Shown here: positions 1-4,732 of the stretch, piece after piece
Position numbering within the stretch: the first letter of the stretch is position 1
How the letters are laid out: each line of letters begins with the position of its first letter
Origin: Deltaproteobacteria bacterium
GTDB lineage: Bacteria > Desulfobacterota > Desulfobaccia > Desulfobaccales > 0-14-0-80-60-11
NCBI GenBank assembly: GCA_023381945.1
Contig: JAMCQY010000423.1
Coordinates: 1 to 8,510, forward strand
Direction: 5' to 3'
Length of the DNA: 8,510 nucleotides
Notes under the pieces: model-generated
Databases searched by the model: none
What the model was told of the DNA's origin: nothing
Seen by the model: only the letters and a program-made list of their open reading frames with translations
Translations under genes and position numbers: made by a program

Positions 1-609
1 GAAGAACACCTTCCAGTTCAGCAGGTTGGCCCAGTGGCCGGTGGCCCAGACTTCTTTGACGGTGCCCACGAAGAAGGTAAAGATAAAGGTCCCCACCAGG
101 ATGCCCAGGCCGGTGCCCCAGAGATAATCCCGGAACCTCACCTTGGTCAGACCCATGCCGAAGTTCATGGGGGTGAAAGGGAAATAGACTAGGCGCAGGT
201 AGAGCACGGTGGCGAAGCCGTTCCTCTCAATGGCGTCATCGTATTGCCGGAGCCGGTCGCCGATGAGGGAGGCGGCGAATTCGCGGCCCAGGTAACGGCC
301 GATAAGGAAGGCGCCGGCCGCCCCCAGCATAGCGGCAATCCAGACATACAAAAAGCCCCAGTAGGGGCCGAAAATCGCGGCCCCCAGGGTGGTCAGCAGG
401 GTGCCCGGAATAAACAGGCAGATCCCGGCGGCATAGATCAGGATGAAGGCCAGGGGCGCCCACCAACCGGCGGTTTCAAGGAGGCTGCCCAGCCTCGACA
501 CCGTCAGGAAGTCCTTGATGGAGGTATAGCGCACCGCCAGGATAGCCGCCACCACGAAGACCGCCAGGATAGCCGCCTTGATCAGGGCCATTTTGCTGAT
601 TTTGCTCAT
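1..609 (-). CDS. TVP38/TMEM64 (VTT/DedA-type) membrane protein, partial
   Basis: An integral inner-membrane protein of the VTT (formerly SNARE-associated/DedA) superfamily. 203 residues are visible and the C-terminus lies beyond the window edge, so no stop is seen. A hydrophobic N-terminal segment (about 7-26) is followed by further membrane segments near 50-100 and 160-182. The family core is clear: FIPGTLLTTLGAAIFG (66-81), the GRYLGRE turn (104-110), and LRLVYFPFTPMNFGMGLTK (138-156). The ATG at 609 is the only good start because an in-frame TGA lies a few codons upstream; a weak GAAGAG precedes it. It lies 67 bases downstream of the selenoprotein gene on the same strand, so co-transcription is likely. 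VTT proteins are linked to lipid scrambling and flux, and some to metal or selenite tolerance. The substrate here is unknown. Confidence 0.9.
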   Translation of the reverse strand, partial: MSKISKMALIKAAILAVFVVAAILAVRYTSIKDFLTVSRLGSLLETAGWWAPLAFILIYAAGICLFIPGTLLTTLGAAIFGPYWGFLYVWIAAMLGAAGAFLIGRYLGREFAASLIGDRLRQYDDAIERNGFATVLYLRLVYFPFTPMNFGMGLTKVRFRDYLWGTGLGILVGTFIFTFFVGTVKEVWATGHWANLLNWKVFF

Positions 610-676
610 AGGATAGACTCTTCAAAATGTCGCGCCGGCGCCTTGCCTGCCGGCACCTGGCTTTACGGTTTCTAGC

Positions 677-994
677 TCATCTGCCGAATAGGCGCCCCAG
701 GAATCCCTTCTTTTGGGGTTCCGGCGCGGGCAGGCCCAAATGCCGGCAGATGACGGTTTCCAATTTATCTTCGGCGACATCGCTGCCTTCCACCACGATC
801 TCTTCCCCCACCATCACCGCCGGCGCCGTGGGCAGGTCCAGTTCGAAGTACTCGTCCGTCTGATAAGCGGCGATGGGTTTAGACGTGGTTTCGATCTCGA
901 CCTCGTACTTTTGGCCCAACCTGGGCATCATTTGCAGGAAATGCTTTCACGGCTTGCCATTAGGCTCGTTCAGGAAAAATCTGACCTTAAGCAT
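677..994 (-). CDS. Thioredoxin-fold selenoprotein (in-frame UGA = Sec16)
   Basis: A 105-residue protein if the TGA at codon 16 is read as selenocysteine. The start at 994 has a strong AAGGAG 8 bases upstream. It reads MLKVRFFLNEPNGKP, then UGA, then KHFLQMMPRLGQ, with no frame change into a conserved domain. Reading only from the internal Met-Met at 931 would drop the first beta strand and the active site. Seen directly: beta strand 2-8, Sec at the position of the thioredoxin active-site Cys, a TAPAV segment supplying the likely cis-proline, the beta hairpin VMVGEEIVVEG, and a final helix ending RHLGL. There is no second Cys next to the Sec, so the site is monothiol-like (PUKHF). A SECIS-like hairpin follows at 914-926. 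The gene is divergent from an ArsR gene and probably co-transcribed with the VTT gene. Inferred role: redox or metalloid chemistry. Alternative: a Cys-to-stop mutation in a decayed gene. Confidence 0.75.
914..926 (-). promoter_or_regulatory. SECIS-like hairpin
   Basis: On the minus strand the sequence is GCCCA-GGT-TGGGC, a perfect 5-bp stem (four G-C pairs and one A-U) with a GGU loop. It begins 20 bases after the UGA, and its loop is 26-28 bases downstream. Bacterial SECIS elements are known to need a small apical loop carrying G at the start, on a stem within roughly 16-37 bases of the UGA; E. coli fdhF has a GGUC loop at similar distance. The lower stem is weak, so the assignment rests on loop, stem and distance together. 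Confidence 0.6.
947..949 (-). other. In-frame UGA read as selenocysteine
   Basis: This is codon 16 of the thioredoxin-fold gene. The codons before it (N-G-K-P) and after it (K-H-F-L-Q) are in one frame with both the upstream start and the conserved domain. The gene ends with a separate TGA at 677-679, so the host would have to tell the two apart by the hairpin that follows only this one. Confidence 0.7.
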
Positions 995-1002
995 GATTTA
1001 TT

Positions 1003-1008
1003 CTCCTT
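1003..1008 (-). promoter_or_regulatory. Ribosome-binding site that fixes the selenoprotein start
   Basis: AAGGAG lies 8 bases before the ATG at 994. The internal ATGs at 931 and 928 have no comparable site. This is the main reason for starting the gene upstream of the UGA. Confidence 0.75.
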
Positions 1009-1033
1009 ATTATCGGTATTTTTCAAAAAAACC

Positions 1034-1062
1034 TTGACAAGGGTTTGCAGCGGTAATATATA
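1034..1062 (+). promoter_or_regulatory. Promoter of the first arsR-family gene
   Basis: A perfect TTGACA (1034-1039) is followed after 17 bases by TATATA (1057-1062), close to a sigma-70 consensus promoter. A start near 1069 would leave a leader of about 30 bases. The operator-like repeat begins right behind the -10 box, as expected for repression by ArsR. Confidence 0.7.
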
Positions 1063-1063
1063 T

Positions 1064-1090
1064 TTAAGCATTCACTTAATTGCTTAATTG
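1064..1090 (+). promoter_or_regulatory. ArsR-type operator
   Basis: An inverted repeat TTAAGCA (1064-1070) / TGCTTAA (1081-1087) is separated by 10 bases. It overlaps a perfect tandem repeat of CTTAATTG (1075-1082 and 1083-1090). AT-rich dyads at the transcription start are typical of ArsR/SmtB operators. The site lies between two divergent genes and could repress both. Confidence 0.6.
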
Positions 1091-1100
1091 GTAATCGTTC

Positions 1101-1508
1101 ATGGAATGGGAAATCTCCGAAATGTTCAAGGCCCTGGCCGTGGAAACCCGGGTAAGGATTCTTGAACTCTTGAAGACTCAAGGCCCTTTGGGGGCCAAAG
1201 AAATTGCCAGACTGACGGGCATTACCGCCGCGGCGGCCTCGCAGCATCTTAAGATTCTGAAACAGGCCGGGCTGGTCAGGAGCGAGCGCCAGGGATACTG
1301 GATTCCGTATGCCGTTAATCCCGAGGTCTTGGAAGAATACCGGCGCCGGCTGTCGGAGGTCTGCACCTGCGGCTGCCGGGGCAGCGGCCATTGGCAGGAA
1401 AAAGAGCGACGCGAAACCCCTCTGGATTCCTTGAAGCAATATGAGCAGGACCTGCAAAATGAACTGGAAAATGTTCGCCAGAGAATCAAAGAGCTGAAGT
1501 CGAAATAA
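1101..1508 (+). CDS. ArsR/SmtB-family repressor with C-terminal CTCGC motif
   Basis: A 135-residue cytoplasmic transcription repressor that senses metals or metalloids. The winged helix spans about residues 5-75, starting with FKALAVETRVRILELL. The recognition helix is TAAAASQHLKILKQAGLV (42-59) and the wing is RSERQGYWIPYAV. It lacks the classic alpha-3 CVC site. Instead Cys88, Cys90 and Cys92 (CTCGC) follow the domain, with His97 close by, a probable soft-metal site. Residues about 108-133 form a charged coiled coil, unusual in short ArsR proteins. The ATG start gives a leader of about 30 bases with only a poor Shine-Dalgarno (GGTAA). It sits behind its own promoter and operator, upstream of the CxCxC mini-gene and divergent from the selenoprotein operon, so it probably controls all three. 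The inducer (arsenite, mercury, cadmium or a selenium species) cannot be read from the sequence. Confidence 0.9.
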   Translation: MEWEISEMFKALAVETRVRILELLKTQGPLGAKEIARLTGITAAAASQHLKILKQAGLVRSERQGYWIPYAVNPEVLEEYRRRLSEVCTCGCRGSGHWQEKERRETPLDSLKQYEQDLQNELENVRQRIKELKSK

Positions 1509-1527
1509 GCGGGCCGCGCTTTTTTTT
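1507..1527 (+). terminator. Weak terminator or attenuator after the first arsR gene
   Basis: AAGCG-GGCCG-CGCTT forms a 5-bp stem directly at the stop codon, followed by a T run ending at 1527. The stem is short, so it may only partly end transcription ahead of the small CxCxC gene. Confidence 0.4.
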
Positions 1528-1532
1528 CGCTT

Positions 1533-1554
1533 TTTAATTAAGTTATTAATTAAA
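1533..1554 (+). promoter_or_regulatory. Perfect palindrome upstream of the CxCxC mini-gene
   Basis: TTTAATTAA (1533-1541), GTTA, TTAATTAAA (1546-1554) is a perfect 9-bp inverted repeat with a 4-base centre. It lies 27 bases before the next start codon. It shares the TTAATT core with the operator at 1064-1090, so it is a likely second binding site for the same ArsR. Confidence 0.55.
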
Positions 1555-1581
1555 TACCTAAACAGAAAGGAGGTGAGTAAG

Positions 1582-1689
1582 ATGGCTGAGCAGAAAAGCG
1601 CCTGTGGCTGCGGCTGTGGCCTGAAAAAAGGCAACGCCGATGGCGCCAAACCCCAACCGCAGGCTGAGGAAAAGCCCAAGGAGAAGTAG
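1582..1689 (+). CDS. Small CxCxC metal-binding-type protein, 35 residues
   Basis: Starts MAEQKSACGCGCGLKKG and continues with a polar Lys/Glu/Pro/Gln tail to a TAG stop. The Shine-Dalgarno AAAGGAGGTGA (1566-1576) with 5-base spacing is one of the strongest possible, which argues that it is a real, well-translated gene. Cys8, Cys10 and Cys12 form a CxCxC cluster echoing CTCGC in the ArsR protein just upstream. There is no signal peptide or membrane segment. Inferred role: a cytoplasmic scavenger or chaperone of a thiophilic ion, induced together with ArsR. I do not recognise a named family. A rho-independent terminator follows at 1708-1750. Confidence 0.75.
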   Translation: MAEQKSACGCGCGLKKGNADGAKPQPQAEEKPKEK

Positions 1690-1707
1690 ATCACTTGATT
1701 AACCTTC

Positions 1708-1750
1708 CCAAGGGGGAGGGTGAGAAACAGACCCCGCCCCCTTGGCTTTT
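1708..1750 (+). terminator. Rho-independent terminator after the arsR-CxCxC unit
   Basis: CCAAGGGGG (1708-1716) pairs with CCCCCTTGG (1737-1745), a 9-bp stem with an inner GGGT/ACCC pairing, followed by CTTTT. It closes the plus-strand unit and stands before the convergent remnant at 1797. Confidence 0.75.
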
Positions 1751-1796
1751 ATCATGATTCTCTGTTTGCCGCGCCTGCCTGCCCACTTCATTCCTT

Positions 1797-1943
1797 TTAA
1801 GACCGAAGTCCCAGATGCCGCCTGATAACCGCCTCGATTTTCTCTTCCGAGATACTTGGCCCCTGGCCAGCAATTTCGTCTTCCACCATCACCGCCGGGC
1901 CCTGCTGGTCCGGCGAAGCCCGATATGCCACGCTCTGGTATGC
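1797..1943 (-). pseudogene. C-terminal remnant of a second thioredoxin-like paralogue
   Basis: Read on the minus strand up to the TAA at 1797, this encodes AYQSVAYRASP, then GPAVMVEDEIAGQG, then ISEEKIEAVIRRHLGLRS. It aligns without gaps over 46 residues to the C-terminal half of the selenoprotein at 677-994, with about 22 identities including AYQ, PAVMV and RHLGL. The N-terminal half, with the strand and active site, is absent; a dispersed repeat lies at that point and an in-frame TAG closes the frame further upstream. It follows the second arsR gene on the same strand, as if it was once the last gene of the trxB-arsR operon. It has no start codon or ribosome site of its own. Confidence 0.7.
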
Positions 1944-1951
1944 TTTTGCTT

Positions 1952-1985
1952 TAGCTGATAGCTGAATGCTGATAGCTGACAGCTA
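1952..1985. repeat. AGCTGATAGCTGA-type dispersed short repeat
   Basis: TAGCTGATAGCTGA, ATGCTGATAGCTGA and CAGCTA form a self-similar run built on GCTGATAGCTGA. Repeats of this kind are common between genes in environmental bacteria and are often mistaken for coding sequence. It lies exactly between the end of the second arsR gene and the broken paralogue. Confidence 0.7.
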
Positions 1986-1989
1986 AAAA

Positions 1990-2370
1990 TCAAAAGCTCG
2001 TCCGGGCGGCCAGCAGGCCGGTGGCCAGATCTTTCAGCGCCGCCAAAATTTTCAGGATCCTGGGGTCGGCCAGCTCGTAATACACGAAGGGGCCGCTCCG
2101 CTCCACCCGGACCAGCAGGGCCCGGCGCAGTTCCTTCAAGTGGTGGGACACCAGCGGCTGCGACAGGTGTAGTTCCTCGACAATCCCGGAGACGGACTTT
2201 TTGCCGGCATGGACGCACAGCAGAATCCGCAGGCGATTTTCATCCGCCAGAGTCCTGGCCACAAAGGCCACCATCTCTAAAGATTGCTCCAGGGGCGTCC
2301 CTGCCTCAAGATTCCCAGAGGCGCCCGAGGGCTGTATGGAGACCGGGGTCTTGATAATCCTGTTCCTCAT
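1990..2370 (-). CDS. ArsR/SmtB-family repressor, second copy
   Basis: A 126-residue winged-helix repressor. The first 25-30 residues are polar and lineage-specific. The domain begins near LEMVAFVARTLADENRLRIL, with recognition helix LSQPLVSHHLKELRRALLV (69-87) and wing RSGPFVYYEL (91-100). It carries one Cys (Cys52 in ILLCVHAG), where arsenic-sensing homologues usually have a CVC pair, so it may sense something else or work through a single thiol. The ATG at 2370 has only CAGGG close by and no normal spacing; the internal ATG at residue 33 is a possible alternative. The gene begins 11 bases after the trxB stop and is probably translated from the trxB message, so it would repress its own operon through the dyad upstream of trxB. 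Confidence 0.9.
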   Translation of the reverse strand: MRNRIIKTPVSIQPSGASGNLEAGTPLEQSLEMVAFVARTLADENRLRILLCVHAGKKSVSGIVEELHLSQPLVSHHLKELRRALLVRVERSGPFVYYELADPRILKILAALKDLATGLLAARTSF

Positions 2371-2381
2371 CCCTGGGGAGA

Positions 2382-3326
2382 CTAGTAGTTATGATTCTTT
2401 TTGATTTCTACATCGAGGGCCGCGGCCAGGGCTGCGGTACAGCCATCCGCGGCGGCAATGACGATCTGCTTGGCATTTTTCTGCCGCAGGTCGCCGATGG
2501 CGAAGATCCCAGGGATATTGGTCTGACAGCGCTCATCGGTCATCACGTAGCCCTCATGATCCAGGCGAATCCCGGCGGGCACCAGTTGATTATTGGGCAT
2601 AAAACCGATGAAGATGAAGACACCGTCAATAGCTAATTCCCGCTCGGCCTTGGTCTGCGTGTCCTGCAAGTCAACCGCGTAAACGCCTCCAACGTTGGAT
2701 TTAACTGCGGTGACCACGGTGTTCCATAAGACCTCGATTTTCTTCTCGCACTCAACCCGCTGCTGGAGAATCCGGCTGGCCCGAAAGGCGTCCCGGCGGT
2801 GAACCAGGTAAACCTGCCGGGTGATCTTGGCGAGGTAAAGGGCCTCTTCCAGGGCGGTGTCGCCGCCGCCCACCACCACCACAGTCTTGCCCCGGAAAAA
2901 GAAGCCGTCGCAAGTGGCGCAGTAAGATACCCCCCGGCCGTAATATTCCGATTCACCAGGAATTTGGAGCTTTCGGGGGCTGCCGCCGGTGGCCAGGATC
3001 ACCGCCAGGGTATTTAGCGTGTCACTGCTGGCTAACCGAATGGTATGAAATTTTAATCCCGGTTCCACTGCGACCACTTCGGCGTTTTGCACTTCCAGCC
3101 CGTAAGCCTGGGCGTGCTGCAAAAACTTTTGGGACAGGTCAAAACCGCTGATATTCTCAAAACCTGGATAATTTTCCACGCTCTCGGTCAGGTTAATTTG
3201 ACCGCCGGGCAGCCCCTTTTCAATCAGTACAGCCTTCAGCGCGGCGCGCATGGCATACATCCCGGCAGTCAGGCCACCGGGACCGCCGCCGATGATCACC
3301 AGATCAAAGAGTTCAGTTTCAGCCAT
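2382..3326 (-). CDS. trxB: Thioredoxin reductase (NADPH)
   Basis: A 314-residue cytoplasmic flavoenzyme that passes electrons from NADPH through FAD to a thioredoxin-like partner. Length and motifs are canonical: the FAD loop GGGPGG (13-18), the redox disulfide CATC (Cys136, Cys139), the NADPH loop GGGDTALE (153-160), HRRDAFR for the NADPH phosphate (176-182), and the FAD-binding GIFAIGD (273-279). The ATG at 3326 is chosen over a TTG one codon upstream because AGGAGG (3335-3340) is then 8 bases away. It leads an operon with an ArsR gene and, originally, a thioredoxin-like gene. This implies a metal-responsive reductase dedicated to that family rather than general housekeeping, although a housekeeping role cannot be excluded. 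Confidence 0.95.
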   Translation of the reverse strand: MAETELFDLVIIGGGPGGLTAGMYAMRAALKAVLIEKGLPGGQINLTESVENYPGFENISGFDLSQKFLQHAQAYGLEVQNAEVVAVEPGLKFHTIRLASSDTLNTLAVILATGGSPRKLQIPGESEYYGRGVSYCATCDGFFFRGKTVVVVGGGDTALEEALYLAKITRQVYLVHRRDAFRASRILQQRVECEKKIEVLWNTVVTAVKSNVGGVYAVDLQDTQTKAERELAIDGVFIFIGFMPNNQLVPAGIRLDHEGYVMTDERCQTNIPGIFAIGDLRQKNAKQIVIAAADGCTAALAAALDVEIKKNHNY

Positions 3327-3340
3327 CAACAGGGCCTCCT

Positions 3341-3368
3341 CAATATATTAATATACACTAATATGTTT
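3341..3368 (-). promoter_or_regulatory. Operator-like dyad upstream of trxB
   Basis: On the plus strand CAATATATTA (3341-3350) and TAATATGTTT (3359-3368) form a 10-bp inverted repeat with 8 matches and an 8-base centre. It lies between the probable -35 and the ribosome-binding site of trxB. The half-site differs from that of the first locus, fitting a separate ArsR protein. Confidence 0.5.
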
Positions 3369-3385
3369 ATTCAAACTTTGTACTT

Positions 3386-3391
3386 TGTCAA
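3386..3391 (-). promoter_or_regulatory. Probable -35 box of the trxB-arsR operon
   Basis: A perfect TTGACA on the minus strand, 46 bases before the ribosome-binding site. The matching -10 is poor (TAAACA or AAACAT at 16-18 bases spacing), so the promoter is probably weak or regulator-dependent. The operator-like dyad overlaps the presumed -10 and start region. Confidence 0.45.
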
Positions 3392-3539
3392 GGAAAAATT
3401 CATTTTGTTCTCCAGTCCGATTATTGCTCCAGGCGCATTTTATGGAAATCCCGAGAATTTAAAGATTGCTTGAAGAACCGAGACCCATTAAAATGCGGGG
3501 CTTGAGACGGCGCAGGGAGGGCTGGGAAAGGAGGGGCGA

Positions 3540-4686
3540 TTGCCTAAGCGTTGGATTTTCATGTTGGCGGCCCTGTCCGTACGGATGGGATTGCTGTCTT
3601 TTCCGGCCAGGGCCATTGAACGGGGTTATCCGGCCTATGCCAACGGTGCCCAGACGTTCTTTTCCGGTTACCTGCCGCCCCCGCCTCCCGGACTCTATAT
3701 CAGCTACAGCTCGTTCAATTATCAGACCAACAAGTTCCAGGGGCTGCCAGGTTTTCTGGGATTTCATATGGAAGGGGTAGGCAACACTTTAGGATTCACT
3801 TACGTCGCTCAGGGTAAAATTCTGGGAGCGGATTACGCCGCTTCTGCCGCGGTGCCGCTGGTCTATTTCGGGGAAAGGATCAACCCCAATCTCACCCTCA
3901 ATAATCCCCAATTAGCCACTTTGGTGCGGCTCCTGAAAAATCCGCCGCAATTGGGCAACGCTTATCCCCGGAGCAGCAGGCCAGGCTGGCGATTTTCTTG
4001 CAGACGCCTCCGGGGAAATTGGGCCTGGCCCAAATCCAACAACGGGTGGACGCTTTGAAAGATGCCTTCGGGGGAAAAGTTCTCAAAATTAAAGATGTGT
4101 TAGCTGCCTTGCCGCGTCTTCGCAAGTTCCTGAGCGATTATCAGAGGGTCTGGGGAATACCACCCTCACCCCCGTAGCCCTGGGCTGGCATTTTGGGGAT
4201 TTCCATCTGTCTCCTTCGTTCAACGTGCTTTTGCCCGGGACTTATCATCGAGATTCCTACGCCAGCCCCTCCCAAAACTATTTCACCTTCATGCCGGCGG
4301 TGGGCATGAGTTGGCTGCCGAAATGGGGGCTGGAGGCCAATCTGGTGCTGATGTATGATTTTCCCACTGCCAATACCAGTCCGTTGGTGCCCATCCAAAA
4401 CTCTTATCAGTCGGGTCAAGCCTTCCATTTCGATTATTGTGTGGATTATGCAATCAAACCGTACCTGCGGCTCGGAGCCGCGGGCTATTACTACCAGCAA
4501 ACCACCCCGGATGTGGCTGACGGCGACACCATCGGCAATCATGGCCGGGTCTTCGGTCTTGGTCCGGCCATACAACTCAACTTCAGCAAGAACCTGTCCG
4601 TGCAGTTGGTTAATCAGTGGGAAATGGCTGCCATGAACCTCACCGAAGGCTACCGGGTGTGGTGCAATGTCAAATATGGCTTTTAA
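3540..4686 (+). pseudogene. MetA/SphA-like outer-membrane barrel protein, two frameshifts
   Basis: Restoring two bases gives a protein of about 382 residues resembling the phenol MetA-pathway / SphA family of outer-membrane beta-barrels thought to pass hydrophobic substrates. TTG at 3540 is the likely start: GGAGG sits just upstream and it yields a basic signal peptide ending ARA. The family opening GYPAYANGAQTFFSGYLPPP is clear. The frame changes twice. One extra C in CCCC (3966-3969) continues into EQQARLAIFLQTPPGKLG; one extra G in GGG (4146-4148) continues into RGLGNTTLTPVALGWHFGDF. The end matches the family again (NYFTFMPAVGMSW, GQAFHFDYCVDYAIKPYL, final KYGF). About 95 mostly helical residues (roughly 112-207) sit between barrel strands, which I do not expect in the family. 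Both breaks are single missing bases in homopolymers, so sequencing error is as likely as real decay. Confidence 0.75.
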
Positions 4687-4732
4687 CTATTAGAACCGTT
4701 TTTCCAAAACCCCAAACTCAAGGAGTAGCTGA

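Noticed and set aside
677..931. An 84-residue protein starting at the internal Met-Met
   Set aside because: No ribosome site there, and it would lack the first strand and active site of the thioredoxin fold. The strong site at 1003-1008 supports the start at 994.
1009..1040. A sigma-70 promoter for the selenoprotein gene using TTGTCA and GATAAT on the minus strand
   Set aside because: The spacing is 20 bases, too long for a convincing promoter. A promoter must exist nearby, but I cannot place it.
1889..2218. A 109-codon minus-strand frame overlapping the second arsR gene
   Set aside because: Its end (SCQLSAFSYQL) is the translated dispersed repeat, and the rest is another frame of the ArsR gene.
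3327..3329. TTG start of trxB one codon before the ATG
   Set aside because: AGGAGG is 8 bases from the ATG at 3326 and only 5 from the TTG; the ATG is the better start.
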